A stretch of 64,000 bases of DNA from Sipunculus nudus (GCA_026874595.1 CM049313.1:30376008-30440007), one strand, 5' to 3'; shown: positions 33,226-46,190, counted from the first letter of the stretch. Made by a program: numbers and translations. Notes: generated by a model from the letters alone, not told the origin.

Positions 33226-33897
33226 TAAAGGTGAGATTCAATAAAGTACATGGGATCAATGGGTCATTTAGTTCAGCTGAAGTTGCAAATATACTGTAAA
33301 AAATCCTAAATTAAGGCAAGCTGTCAGATTTTGTACAACATTATATGAAAATGCAAGTATGAGCAATACTACTATAATGCAACAAAGACTGTGCTGCAGA
33401 TATTAAGTTTCCTTTCTCTTTGTTATCCCATATATGATATTGCTTGTGTATATGTGATAATGTGTGAGATGTAGAGAGTACTTTACAAAATCTATTGGCA
33501 GAAATAGACTCACAATCCTGTGTAAAAAACTTTTCAAGAGCATGAAAGATATCTACATTGATTATAAGGACTAGAATTCAAGCAAGGTCTTTGAACAGGT
33601 GTTCAATATTTCTCAATAAGCACATATATTTTTATATATGGGGGTTTTTATAGGGGTTCTCAAGTCACATAAGCTGTTAAAATAAAGTAATACATATGAC
33701 TGAATACAGCATGAATGAGAGCAGCATATTAAAAAAAGAATATAAATTATCAGGATGTGAATTAGAGGCCACACACATGCACTTTTGCATGTAAATTTCT
33801 TGAGGTGAAGGTAGAATTTGCCCTGCAGGTGCACCTTGTGCACATATATATATTAATTTACCAATGAAAAAATTTAGATGTCAGAAAGGAAGACAGA

Positions 33898-33930
33898 AAC
33901 AAGTGACCCATGGGTCATGACAGTCGGCTG
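33898..33930 (-). mobile_element. Isolated family-A/B-type 3' tail, minus orientation
   Basis: Read on the minus strand it ends CAGCCGACTGTCATGACCCA, TGGGTCACTTGTT, the same tail as B2 at 17337. The matching head was not found at higher coordinates before family A copy A3. A 122-codon minus frame (33915-34283) overlaps it and is probably chance. Confidence 0.6.
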
Positions 33931-34487
33931 TCAAGAAAGACATTATGACCAAAGTGTCGGGGTTGGGGAGGGGTTAGAGAAAAGACTACAGTCTGAAATA
34001 TAGAGAAAATGTGTGAAAAGATGAAAAATTCTTGTAGGGCCACCCATCCTGAGCAAGTAATGATAAATTTATGATCAAAAGGCACATCTTGTTTCATGAC
34101 AAAAAGGAAACCACATCTAAGTTCTAACACTATTGCTGTAATTAAGCAGTTTAAAAAAATAAAATGTTTGAAATATAAAAACAAAATATAAATGGCACCA
34201 GCAGTTTTCTGGAGCTGATAAGTATTATTAAAATAAGTCATGATCAGTAAACATACAAGGCTGATATAGTATTGAGGGTGCACCTGCTACGAGTAATTTT
34301 TTACACCCTTATTTGCACTCTGCTTATGGTTACTTTGTGAGATTACAGCAATAGTATCTATGACCCTAACTGCATTTTAATGGTAGACATGGATCTTATG
34401 CAGATTTTCCAGAAATAAGAAAGACTAATTAAGCCAAGTAATCTTGATATGAAAAAAGCAGCTTCAAAGAGTTCTTTGGGGTTTTTT

Positions 34488-37137
34488 AGCTCAGCTGACT
34501 ATAAGTCATCTGAGCTATAGTCGTGGTCCATTGTCCGTCGTCCGTCCGTCTGTCGTGCCGTCCATCTGTCTGTCCGTCCGTCCGTCCGTCCATAGATGTG
34601 GCACGTTTTGAAACCGTAAGACCTAGGAATCCAAAATTCAGCATAGTGTTAGATGTCCCAAAGATCTCCTACCAAGCCGAAAACTGGTTTTTTGCGACTT
34701 TGTTCCTTTGAGAAATTAAGGAAAAACCTCAATTTTTTATTAAAAACCTATTTTCACACTTCAGGGCTGCCTAATATCATAACCACTCATCTGTTTTTCC
34801 TCATATTTACCATAAATATTCCTCTATATAGTTCCTATGTACATGCCTGAAATTATGTCTGTATTATATAATTTAAGAAAGTTATGGGCCAGAACATAAT
34901 GCATTTGTAAAAAATCAGGAAAGATATTTGATCACTTAACACAAAACTTATTAAAGCTATGGACTTTTTTTCAAGTAATATAACTTTAATTAATCAAAAT
35001 TAAATTGTATACCCAAAATTAGATCAAAATCTTTTAAATTTTTTGAAATATTAACAAAAATAAAAAATTGGTACCTTAAATTTTGCCTAACTTTGACCAT
35101 GGCACGTTTTTTCCCTGTAAGTACTGTGGATTTAATTTTCTCAGCATGTTTTTGTTACCTTTTCAACTGTTAACACCAAAAATTTGAAACCAGTTGATCA
35201 AAAACTGTAGATTTTATTCAAGTTTTCAAGCACCATGTAACATATTGTTTACATCAGACTAGTGTTATGCAGTTTGCAAGAGCTCAGTTCCCCAGCTTAA
35301 GCTCTCAGTTCCTTAAATTTTGCATACAATTAGATGTCTCCAAAATCCCTCACATGCCAAGAATTTGGTCACTGGGACTTAATACCTTTGAGATATTAAT
35401 GAAAAACTTCATTTTTCAATTAAAAACCCATTGTTACACTTCAATACTGCCTAATATCAAAACCACTGATCTGACTTTAATCATATATAATATACATATT
35501 TTTCTATAAATTCTCTGTGCACATGCCAGAAATGATGTCAGTATTGCTTAATTGTTTTAAGTTATGGGTCCAAACATAATGCACTTTTTAAAAAATCAAG
35601 AAATATATTTACTCCCTTAACACGGGGCTTGCTGAAGCTAGAGATTTTTTGTCAGGGATGTAATATTATTTAATCAAGATTCAATTGAATACCCAAAATT
35701 AGTTCTGAATTTTTAAAATTTTATAAGTTATTAGTATAAATATAAAATTAGTACCTTAAATTTTGCCCAACTTTGACCATGGCACTTTTGTTTCATGTGA
35801 GCTCTGTTTATATAATTTTCATATCATGCACACATAAGGATTTCAGCTTTTTAGTTTAGAAAGCTGAAAGAAATTAGCCAAAAATTGTAGCTTTTATTAA
35901 TGTTTTTATGAGACCCTGTCAGACTTTGGCTCTCTCCAGCCCGTCTTGAGTCACCTGTATGTTGACCTTGTTGAACTTTCAGCAAATTATGCATGCTTGA
36001 GGCGAGGCATACACAGAATCCAGGCAGCTTATGGCCAGCCACAGTTGATCCAGGTGTCCAACCCAACTCATCTAGTAGTTTTAACCAACTACATAACAAT
36101 AAACAATAATTTAATAAATTTTTATTGGTTTTTAATAAAAAATTAAAGAAAAATAGAAAAGGAATTTGTTAGTTTATAATAACAGGAAATTAACTTGCAG
36201 TTACTGATGATATAAGAATCTTGTATCGATGGATAGAATGTCACATATTCCAAATAACACCATGCAGTCACCTATGCTATTTTTCAGTTCAATTTTAATG
36301 ATAAAGAAGTAAATCATATCATTCATTACTAATCATTAGGGATCATATGATGGAAATTAATGATAGACAAAGATGCAGTTGATAATATTAATCTAGATTC
36401 CTACTGTGTCTAGTGTGTACATTGATGTGAAATTAGTCCAAATGAATTTATTACAGTTATTTTTTAATATAAATAAAAGCCATAAAACCAGGTACTTATG
36501 ATCATTATTTAAATGTGTGAATTTTGTATATTCTGGATTCTCAACATCATTGTTTGGTGAAAACTGAATAAATACCCGACATGGTGCGAATACTTTGTAA
36601 TTGTATTTAAATACAAATATGATTATGTACTCCATTATAAAATTTCTTGCATAAAGAATGGGAATTCAGGTAAAAATGAAAGTATATGAATACCAGTGCA
36701 AATACTTTCAAAATGTATTCATGAATGCATTCATGAATATATTCTTTAATATTATTTTAATAATCATTTCAGTTATATTTCATTTTAAAAAATCATATGA
36801 TTCTCTTATTATTTTCAATAAAAATCATATTTTGGACAATATTTGTAATTTTTTAAAATTAATAGTTAAACCCTTATATTATATATTCTGCTTATAAGTT
36901 ATATGGCCAAGTCAAAATCTGTGTGACAATAGTACTCCATTTGTTAATAAAATAAATGAAATCAATCCTCTTCCCTGTCTCCAAAGGTACTATCAACATC
37001 ATACATAAGCTAAACAACAACAACTCATAATACACCTTATATTTATTACCACACAAAACCAGCATGTGCCTCATTTCTAAATAATATTTTTTTATCATAT
37101 ATAACAGCTGAGCGTCGTGACCCATAGGTCCCTTGTT
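34488..37137 (+). mobile_element. Family A element, copy A3 (2.65 kb)
   Basis: Hairpin head after six T residues, long mixed (CCGT)/(CTGT) tract (34536-34591), two cores and the tail ending CCCTTGTT, followed by T. It is nearly collinear with A2. It lies within the long first coding intron of the predicted minus-strand gene. Confidence 0.88.
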
Positions 37138-38060
37138 TTAGTTTAACTTAAAGATGAGGTCACAGTGACATAGTTTCTGGTATATGAGAATCTGCCCACC
37201 TAAGGGTGTGCTCAATTCAGCTTTGTAATTATAACAGTTTGATTTGTTCCCAGTTTATGGATGGACACACTGAACACTGGCCTAGAGTGATCACAATAGT
37301 TTAGTTATTAAGTCTTATGGCACTGACACAAATCAAATCCCTAAATGTTCATCTGCCTAGAGTGATCACAATAGTTTAGTTATTAAGTCTTATGGCACTG
37401 ACACAAATCAAATCCCTAAATGTTCATCTGAATATATCACAAGGTGACCATTTTGATTTGATATATAAAAGTTTATGGACATCATGTGCCCAATTGTCAC
37501 ATTGTCAGCCTATGTCAAGAAACACTAGTTTCTGATTAATTAAGAAATATATGTGCTAACATGCCTATAAGCCTCTCAATGTATTTTCAGTATATTGGCA
37601 GGTGGATCTGATCTATGTTAAATTATGTGCAGGCACTGTCCATTAAGTCAGACAACCATGTCCAGGCCACACTGATTTACATTTCAAAATGTATGTTATT
37701 CAACTCGGCTTGAGAGCAGACAGATGGACAACAGATGTCCTTTCTCAGTAGTTCACAGGTTTGCTAAAATTGTTCAAATCATTCCGTTAGAAAAGCAAGG
37801 ATTGCATTGGATCTAAAAAAAATCCTCATTTATACACTGGCACAATGTATATTCTGGGACCATCTTTCATTACTTTAATTATTTTCCATATTTTAAGCCA
37901 ATCTTGAGGAGATGCTCCAAGAATACAGAAATAAAAGTAAAAAAAAATATTAACAGACTTTTTCATCAATTTATATATAAATATATGGCATTGGAAGAAG
38001 ATGTAGGCATAAAATTTGATCATAAATTTATTTTTCACATTAATGAAAAATATAATATTT
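37138..38060. other. Intronic stretch with a 75 bp tandem duplication
   Basis: No coding segment recognised. It contains the 37281-37430 duplication and otherwise AT-rich unique-looking sequence. Confidence 0.5.
37281..37430 (+). repeat. Perfect 75 bp tandem duplication
   Basis: The 75 bases from CCTAGAGTGATCACAATAG to AAATGTTCATCTG occur twice in direct succession with no mismatch (37281-37355, 37356-37430). This is either a very recent duplication or an assembly artefact. Confidence 0.97.
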
Positions 38061-38070
38061 TATTACTTAC

Positions 38071-38368
38071 CTGTATCACCTTGTTCATCTTGAACGCAAG
38101 CCTCATCATCCTCACTTTGTCTGTTAGCTGAGGGCCCAGGGTCTGGCTCTGCTACTGTTCCTGACTTGTATTCACTGTCACATGAGTCTTGTATGGATCC
38201 AGGAGAGGCAGGACAGGAAGGTCCAGTACGTGGTTGCTTGGTGCATAGATCCACATGCACCTTTGGTCCACTGCTCTGGTGCCACAAGACCATAAACACC
38301 TCCCCTTTGTGGAAGACCTCAAGTGGGTCATTAATTTCTAACTCACAACCATCTTTGTCAATAATCAT
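38071..38368 (-). CDS. Unrecognised protein, predicted first coding exon (exon 1 of 3)
   Basis: The start ATG at 38368-38366 is preceded two codons upstream by an in-frame TAA, so translation cannot begin earlier in this frame. The exon runs 99 codons plus one base to an excellent donor (ACAG/GTAAGT, intron from 38070). The N-terminal 45 residues look folded (MIIDKDGCELEINDPLEVFH, then KGEVFMVLWHQSSGPKVHVD). The rest is a low-complexity acidic, Ser/Pro-rich tail (AEPDPGPSANRQSEDDEACV), suggesting a nuclear or cytoplasmic protein without signal peptide. An acceptor (TTTATTTTATTTTAG) about 38 bases before the ATG implies a 5' untranslated exon further upstream. I recognise no family. GC content is well above the flanks. 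Confidence 0.6.
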
Positions 38369-39075
38369 TTGTTAAACCTGGTGAAGCACAATTTTTTTTT
38401 CTGACCTAAAATAAAATAAACATGCTGTATATTTTAATCTTGATTGAGGAACACAGTATTGAGTAATTATTCAGGAAGCACATTGTATAAAACAAATATA
38501 GATATACAAATATATCACAAACAGTTTTTAAAATCTTAATTAATATATTTATATAATTAAAATGGAAGTGCTTAGATAGCTCAAACCTCAATAGAAAATC
38601 TGTATTTTTATGAATAACCAAATTTTGGGGATAACCAAATGGTTATCCAGATCACTCCCAAACTTTACTCACTTCTATGTTAGCCCAACAACCATGTTAA
38701 GAAATAATTTACATAAACATCTGCCCAGAAGTTTTTGCGGAATCCTGCAAACAAACAAACCAACAAACAAACTAGATGACCATAGGTTGAGTGATTGTCA
38801 GAAGTAGAGAAAGACAGAAACGAAAGATGAAGGCGTTTTCAAGTTAAAAGGCCATGTCAATCTTCCATGTTATAGTGTATAAAGAGATGAATAATATTTA
38901 ACATTCTTAGTATGCAAAGTGACTGGAGTTAAAAGCATTTGCTGGAAATCTCACATGCTCTCATTTGACAGTAAATGCTGCTAAATTTGCAACTGCTATA
39001 CTTAAAGATATCCTAAAGCTGACGCCCACTGACAATGACGACAGTCGATGGCACTTAAAACAACATGTCTCCCCT

Positions 39076-39091
39076 GGGGGGGGGGGGGGGG
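39076..39091. repeat. Poly-G run
   Basis: Sixteen G residues. Simple sequence of the kind repeated throughout the window on either strand. Confidence 0.95.
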
Positions 39092-39294
39092 ACAAAATTT
39101 CCAATTAAACACTGGACTCCCATGTGAATGCCCAATTTGCCTCGAAAACAGTTTGAAACCATTTTGATTACGCCATGTGAACGAAGTACTAGGTAAAAGG
39201 GAACAATATTACACAATAATGTGCAACAAAAATTTTGTACAGAGTGTACTTGAAAATTGAAATGTAGATCTATATTAAGTTAACAGAATCTCAC

Positions 39295-39370
39295 CTTCCA
39301 TTTTCAGCTTCTCCACTTTTGTCACCCTAAAGCCATCTTTCTGCAGGCATGCTTACTGTCGCATACTTTG
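39295..39370 (-). other. Candidate 5' untranslated exon of the minus-strand gene
   Basis: A strong donor AAG/GTGAGA (intron from 39294) on the minus strand ends a purine-rich, less AT-biased segment (GTGGAGAAGCTGAAAATGGAAG). A short upstream ATG there would read into a stop after joining to the 38.4 kb exon, so it is best seen as untranslated. The 5' boundary is uncertain. Confidence 0.3.
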
Positions 39371-40864
39371 GAGAATGCCATCTTATTTGCACCCTTAATG
39401 AACAGACTGTTATATCCTGTGATATTTGAAAGACTGGACAGGAATGTTTACACCCACATTGCTTTTTTGGCATTTCAAATTTTCAATATCGTCCTGCCAT
39501 TCCCTGCTATTTCACTAACAAATGAAAGTGCCTTTTAGGGGTTTGTAAGTCTCATGACTTAGAATTTGGAATGATTTCACATGAGACTTGCATGTGATTA
39601 TCATTAGTAGTGATGGGCAGTTGATCGATTATAATCAATGATCAGTCAGTTGGTGCAACTCGATCTGATGATCAATTTTCAGTATCATAATCTTAGGATT
39701 TGTGATTGGTTACATATAACTTAGGCTTTGCGATGAGGTAATGTGTACTTTCATATAATTTATAAAAGCAAATTGTAGAAATATGTTTACTTAAGTCTAA
39801 TAACTTCATCCCTAAGGCCTGGTTAACACCAGGATATACAAATGAGAGGTTATATGAACTACCACTCTGCCATGATCTGAAACCCTAATGGAATTCTATG
39901 GATAAACATGCTTATTTAAGCCCCCATTTAAATAATATAGACAGCTACCTACATCTTAAAGAAATGTGGCGCATGGGCCATGGCACTCAGCTGATTATGA
40001 CATTCAGGTAATGTATGCATAATTTATTGAGGTATCAGTGTACCATGTATGAATAATCAGGAATAATAGTAGTGACATTTTACAAGTGTTATTGACATTT
40101 CAGTAGAAATGGTTAGGCCAATTTGGTTAAAATTTTACATTCTGATAGATATAAAAGAGTGGTCTATTTTAAATTTCAATATTATGATCTGGTGCTAAAT
40201 ATTTGCTTGACTCAACCTTGAACATGGTTAAGAATGGCTTTGTTGGGGCTCAAAAATGTTTTTGCCCATAGTCTGCATGACCTAATCCAGGAACTCCCTG
40301 GGTGCTAAATTAGAAGTTTCTCAGCCACACTCTATAATGATGCCAATATGACTTACAAGGTACTCAAATCCAGTTCTCTCATATAGCTTGCAGAATATAT
40401 GTCACAGTGACCTTATATCAGGTTTCCAAGGAGATTTTTCAAGGAAGTGAGAAGTTCCTAAATTTCCTAAACAATAAAGTTCCTAAACAATATGTTTTGC
40501 ACATCTGACTTTAAGGATGCCATAATGATAATCTTCTCATAGCTTGCAGGATATGGGCCACACTGACCACATGTTGGATTTGCGCAGATTTACAAATTGT
40601 GACCTACAAAGTTACTCATGTGCAACCATGCGGAGCATAAATGTAAGAAAACACATGTAGGCAGTTAAATAGTCTAATACCAAAAATAGTGTGTTGAACC
40701 TTTTTTTGTGGCAGGCCAAAGTAGTTTACAGTACTAAAGCTGTTGTTTATAACTTTCAATTATTCTGAGGGGTACTTACTTACCCCATAGCTCGATTGCA
40801 TGTGGCGCCACCAGCCTGCAATAACTGCTGAATCACGCCATGATCAACTAGAATAAGGGTAGTC
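39371..40864. other. Repeat-like stretch of low clarity
   Basis: It contains degenerate core-like sentences (GGTACTCAAATCCAG, CATAGCTTGCAGAATATG, CAGTGACCTTATATCAGG, GGAGATTTTTCA) in minus-oriented pearl style. A decayed minus tail lies near 39965-39995 (GCATGGGCCATGGCACTCAG). No gene. Confidence 0.4.
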
Positions 40865-42299
40865 AACAAGTGACTACGTGTATCCGCCTAAATCAGAGTG
40901 GAACGGGTGAAGTGAGGCATGGATTGAGTGGCAAGGGGAAATAGAGTGAAGTGTTGCATATTAGCATGGATGTCTGCAGCCAAATGGTGTATGTAGGTTG
41001 CGCCACTTACCACAAAATCCAGAAAGCCATCCAAGTTGTATACATATGCAAAATTTGAGGCAGATAAGTCAAACCACTATATGTTTATGAGTGATTTGAG
41101 CCCGTGGCAGACAAACAGATGGACGCTGTGCAAAAATGGTTGAAGGTGGCGCCACCAGTTTTGCGTATGATAAAGAGCTATGTGAGAACTATACACATGC
41201 AAAACTTTGGCCCAATCGGTCAAACGGTTCCCAAGATATGAGCTTGGATGTCTGCTGCATAAACTAGAATGCAGGTGGCACCACCTGTCATAAAATCAAG
41301 TGAGCTATCGGGGATGTATAAACCTGCAAAATTTTAGGCAGATATGTCAAACCACTGCCGAGATATGAGTGATTTTATCCCATGGCAGACAAACAGACGG
41401 GAGCTGTGCAAAAATGGCTGCAGGTGGCGCCACCAGTTTTGCGTATGATAAAGAGCTATGTGAGATCATTACACATGCAAAATTTTGGCCCAATCGGTCA
41501 AACGGTTCCCGAGAATTGAGCTTGGATGTCTGCAGCGTAAATGTGAATGTAGGTGGCGCCACCTGTCATAAAATCAGAAAAGCTATCCAGGATGTATAAG
41601 CATGCCGAATTTCAGGTGAATTAGTCAAATCACTGCAGAGATATGAGTGATTTTATCCCGTGGCAGACAAACAGACGGGAGCTGTGCAAAAATGGCTGCA
41701 GGTGGTGCCACCAGTTTTGCGTATGATAAAGAGCTATGTGAGATCTATACACATGCAAAATTCTGGCCCAATCGGTCAAACGGTTCCCGAGATATGAGCT
41801 TGGATGTCTGCAGCGTAAACGTGAATGTAGGTGGTGCCACCTGTCATAAAATCAGAAAAGCTATCCAGGATGTATACGCATGCCGAATTTCAGGTGAATT
41901 AGTCAAATCACTGCAGAGATATGAGTGATTTTAACCCAAGGCAGACTAACAGATGGACACTGTGCAAACATGGTTGCAGGTGGTGCCACCATTTTTGTGT
42001 ATGTTATAAAGCTCTCCAAGGGCTACATTTGTGCAAAAAAATTTTCCTGATCCGTCAAACGGTTCCCGAGATATGTGGGTTTATGTGTGATAAACAGACG
42101 CACAAACCGACGCAGAGCGCAGAGGAAAGGTCAGAGGTCAAAACAAAATAGGGGCACAGCAGTTCACATGTGACCCGAACAAAATCCCAGGTTTCGTAAA
42201 ATTCCGCCCAGCGGTTACGGAGGAGTTCTCCGGACACCTACGTGGCGGCGGCGTGCAGCTGAAAACATAGTATTCGCAAAACTCTGTTTTGGCGGATAC
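40865..42299 (-). mobile_element. D-family element, minus orientation
   Basis: Reverse complement of the 15742-17154 element. It starts (minus sense) GTATCCGCCAAAACAGAG at 42299 and ends CTCTGATTTAGGCGGATA followed by CACGTAGTCACTTGTT at 40865. Four to five cores with AGGTGGCGCCACC, AATCGGTCAAACGGTTCCC, GAGATATGAG and GTGATTTTA are well conserved. Short open frames at 41369-41928 are translations of these cores. The flanks are B2-like core sequence (CATGATCAAC on the left, GGTGATCAATTCATTATT on the right), so again D sits inside a B2-type copy. Confidence 0.8.
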
Positions 42300-43249
42300 A
42301 ATAATGGTGATCAATTCATTATTTATTCAGATATTGAATTTTTTTAATCAAATTTTTAATTATTCTGGGGGTACTTATAACCCCATAGCTCAAAGAATAT
42401 AGGTCACAGTGACCTTATTTAAGATATCCAAGGAGGTGTTTCATCAAAATTCATTGCAGTCCTGCTAAATTATCATGGTCACTCCATAAAGTTTTGAAAA
42501 CTCTGACCTCATTAAATATTGCATGAACTAGAAAACTGACAGGTTAGTAAGGGCCCCGCAAAAGATGCAGTCATTATAAATTGAAGTACATGTACTGTGA
42601 ATTTGGTGTACTTTGGTAGCATGGACTGAAAGAGTGATATTTGAAAATTAAAGAACCTGTAAAGAACACTGACATGTATAAACTGGAAGAAAAGATATGG
42701 TAAAGTGAAAATGTTCAAAGCTATCAAAATAATGATTTAAAAGAACTGCATGCATTTTTAGTTTCTGTATTTCTGTATTACCTGTGCCAATTATTCTTGG
42801 TTGAAGTCTTGGCTGGGCTGTGTCAAATATTCTTCCAGTATTTGTATGTTGAATTGGCCTTATTATATGTGAGGCTTGAGTCTGTACATGAACCTTGTAG
42901 TATTAGAGAGAGTCAGCTGTTGATTAGTAGTGATAAAATGGTCATTCTCTTGAACTGAGATTCAGCTGTTCTTGGGCTTTGGTCTACTGATGCGCTGTGA
43001 TGTGTAGAATGGCTATATATGAATATAAATGTAAATTTGTTGATGGTCACTTTAATAGGTCCAAATTCCTTGAGATGTTTGAAGTGGAGATAGATTTGTC
43101 CAAACATGGTCTAAATGAGAGCCACTGTGGTGTGTTGGGCCAGTGTATCCTTTTCTGGGGAATCTTCAAATTGTCTGTACAAAATATGCTGTGAAAATGT
43201 AATGCCACTGTAAACGAGTAACTCGAAAAAGATTCATCCATTACTAGCC
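42300..43249. other. Unassigned stretch, partly repeat-derived
   Basis: It starts as the continuation of minus-oriented B2-like core (to about 42480). The remainder has short open frames on both strands around 42913-43241 that I do not recognise. Confidence 0.4.
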
Positions 43250-44175
43250 TGCTGAAGGAGACACCAGCAACTGAACACCAAACTGTGTATTACTTTTTTT
43301 TTTCCTTCAGACCCAAATATCAATAAGCTTCTCCCTTAGGCCGTGGGTGATACATCTTATGTTTGAATCCTATCAATCCTATGTAAAGGGGAGTTATTAT
43401 GGTGAAACGAATTTGATTGTTCATCAATTCTGTGCGGGTTATTGCATTAACATCATTTGAGAATTATTGCCTCTGTCAAGGTCATCCATCTTCGAACTTG
43501 ACCTAGCCCTTCATATTACAAACATTACTGGTGCAAGTGTTAGTCAAATTGTTTGTGAGCTATTTGGTTAACATCAATTTAGCATTATCACCTCTGTGAC
43601 CTTGAAAATCCATCAAGGTCACCCATCTTCAAACATGATGTAGTTCATCAAAAGGTCCATCACTGCCGTTAGTCTGGGGACCTTGTATGAAATACTTTTT
43701 ACAAGTTATTGTGTTAACAATGTGTGTTCTTTTGCATGCATTTTTGCTAAGAGAGTGTAACCTTACTAGGGGTTCAGTAATGGTATTTACCGCATAACTT
43801 ACAGAAAAATGGCTGACTATGACCATATATCATGCCTCGTTGCTGTTGACATGAGAACCTGTCCTACTGTTAAGGTGGAACAAACAATTATGGTTACAAT
43901 TATGATTTCTGCCCTGCTAAAAGAGGGACCTAAAATTTAACACCAAACTGTGAATAACTTTTTTGACCTTTGACCTCCGGACCCCAAAATCAATAGGGAT
44001 CTTCCATAATTGATGGTTAATACATATTTCAGGTTTGAACTCAATCCGTCAATCCTAACTGGAGTTATCATCCGGAAAAGAATTTGTGGACGGACGGACA
44101 GACGGATGGACGGACAGACAGACAGACAGGTCGATTACTATAGGGCCCCGCTTTTCAAGCGGGGTCCTAATTAGG
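43250..44175. mobile_element. Family E repeat with GACGGACA tract and CCCCGC/GCGGGG hairpin end
   Basis: Degenerate duplicated cores (AACACCAAACTGTG, TGACCTTTGACCTCC, AATCAATAGG, TATTTCAGGTTTGAA) precede a (GACGGACA)n tract (44090-44130). They end in ACTATAGGGCCCCGCTTTTC, AAGCGGGGTCCTAATTA, a terminal hairpin. The layout mirrors the A/B heads if read on the minus strand: terminal hairpin, microsatellite, cores. Confidence 0.55.
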
Positions 44176-44989
44176 AAATAAACCTGGAACCTGAAACAAT
44201 TATTTATAACGATTTTGAAAATCCATCAAATGTTGGTTTGGTTATGGCAACACCAAAGGACAACAGCTGAACACACTGATTGACAGACTGCCAATACAGA
44301 AATACAGTCTTTTATAAGGCACTAGCAGGTGTATAAAAACTGTTAACAGAAAAAAATATTGTTAACAATTATAGGGTTAAAGGATGTATAAAAATAAAAA
44401 TAGTCAACAAAAAAGTATATATTTAAATTCTAGAGAGATCATATGGGTTTGTTTAATTATCACTCATCAATATTAGTGTAATGGAGACTGATGTAGGCCT
44501 GTACCATATATACACACACACACATATATTAATATAGTGTTGGTGTTAACAATAAATAGACCTTGAACAACAAATAATACAACTTACAAGTTCACGTTGA
44601 AACTGATAAAAGGGTACTGAAATCGACCCAAGGTTAGGTTAACTGAGGCTCAGCTGTACAATGCAGTACAACCAGTAGTCAGTACCTCACTACAGGCTAG
44701 TATAGCATCCGTCAGCATTTTGGTGCGCATAACAAAGAACATGCAAATGGCGCCGCTCGTGAAAAAAGAGGCCAGTCACTGCACCATACAATAGGAACAG
44801 TTATGGGTGCGGGGCTAGCGTCTACACATGAAACTGAACGGATTCATCCTTTACTGAATTCAGTGCCGAACCAAAACGTATATGACATAAATATAATACA
44901 ATTTACATCGTTTTATATCACGAGGGAATGACAGGTTTGCAATCTTAAACAGAAAAAGCAATGTAAGGTGATATAATGTCCATTCTTAC
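44176..44989. other. Unassigned stretch upstream of the candidate leader exon
   Basis: AT-rich with a (CA)n patch near 44511-44523, becoming less AT-rich from 44640. No coding segment seen. Confidence 0.4.
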
Positions 44990-45181
44990 CAAAAATAATC
45001 AAGTGCAATTCTCCTGCGTAAAGAAACACGTGGCTGGAAGTGTGAAGGCGTCGGCAAAAGGAAGAACCACGGCGCACGCGCACTTAATACATGGATGTGC
45101 TGCCACCTTGTGAGAAACACACGCTATATTTCGTTCCTCAGGAGTGCTGATCAGTGCGCTAGCAGTCTTTTTCAAACGCAT
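44990..45181 (-). promoter_or_regulatory. Candidate promoter-proximal leader exon, minus strand
   Basis: A GC-richer island with several CpG-containing words (GTGCGCGTGCGCC) ends on the minus strand at a strong donor (TTG/GTAAGA, intron from 44989). A 60-codon frame from an ATG at 45181 closes three codons before the donor, so the segment would be untranslated or carry an upstream frame. Given orientation and lack of another gene, it may be the 5' exon of the unrecognised minus-strand gene whose coding starts at 38368. Inference only. Confidence 0.3.
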
Positions 45182-45499
45182 AATTGTATTATTTTTTCAA
45201 TCGTAAAATAATTAAAAATAGTTTGAATTTTGCAAGTATGTATAATTAATTCAGTTATGCCTAATTTTATTTCACATCTCACGTGATTATTCTTTTTTAA
45301 ATAAGAACTTGTAAAACACAATAAGAGCTGTGACCTATAACTTCTAAGTCTTAAGACTGTGCCCAGCTTGAGAAATTAGGCTTATGATTATGCCAAAAGC
45401 AACTTTAACTTTTCCTATAAAAAAAACAGGTACTGATTCCCTCATATGCTTACAAGAAACATCCATGTTGACATTTCTTCTTTTTTTTATATCATTATG

Positions 45500-45665
45500 A
45501 GTATAAGCCCATAAAGTGTGCAATTTGTCACACTTATTAATTATAGCAAAATTATATGCATAAAGTACACATTATATATATAACCAGCTAAAGTTTCTCG
45601 AAAATGTACTTCTGGCACACTTGGGGGTATTTTGGTACACATAATTATGTGTGCAACCAATCTGA
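45500..45665. repeat. GTACACA/TGTGTAC-rich segment
   Basis: AAGTACACATTATATA, GGTACACATAATTATG and TGTGTGCAACC resemble the palindromic block at 29810-30060 and are themselves partly self-complementary. Possible small MITE. Confidence 0.35.
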
Positions 45666-45667
45666 TT

Positions 45668-46190
45668 TTTACAGTGCAGGGAAAAATGTGCCATGGTCAC
45701 AATTCAAAATTTAAGGTACTGTTTTCAAATTTATGCTAATACTTAAAAAAATTGCAAAATTCAGATTAAATTTCTGGTATACAATTAAGTTTAAATTAAA
45801 TATAGTTATGTGTTTGAAAAAGATTCTCTAGCTTTGACAGTTGCCATGTTAAGAAGGTACCAATCGTTCCTGATGCCTTGACAAGGTTTTAAGTTTTTGG
45901 ATCTATAACTTCTAAAAATTACACGTAATATCTGGCATGTACATAGGATATATACAGAGGAATAACTTTATTCAACGAATCAACATCACTTTTGATAGAA
46001 AACTGAGATTTTTCTTTAGTTTTTAATGCAATGAAGTTGCAATGACCCAATTTTGGGTTTGGTAGGCGAACTTAGGGACATCTAACTGTGGGTCAAATTT
46101 TGGATTTGTAGGTCCCAACTGTTTCAAAACTTGCCCTGTTAACAGACAAATGGGGTACAAAGGACAATCACTATTGCTAAAATGACGAAT
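45668..46190 (-). mobile_element. Family-A-related fragment, minus orientation
   Basis: Plus-strand text GTGCCATGGTCACAATTC, AAAATTTAAGGTAC is the reverse complement of the family-A core word at, for example, 23695-23725. Continuing right, GGACATCTAACTGTG, AAATCC-like and TTTCAAAACTTGCC reproduce the head region inverted. A diverged, truncated copy. Confidence 0.65.

Noticed and set aside
33915-34283. 122-codon minus-strand open frame
   Set aside because: Its 3' part overlaps a recognisable transposon tail, the peptide is a hydrophobic AT-rich translation with no splice logic or motif, and it does not fit the phase of the neighbouring gene model.
41369-42151. Tandem open frames with repeated NRSNGSRE and CHKIRKAIQDV peptides
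   Set aside because: They are translations of the D-family cores, which read open by virtue of their repeat sequence; the other D copy does not preserve them as a set.
42997-43194. 65-codon plus-strand frame starting MMCRMAIYEYKCKFVDGHFN
   Set aside because: Looks protein-like but has an overlapping antisense frame, no splice signals and no recognised motif.
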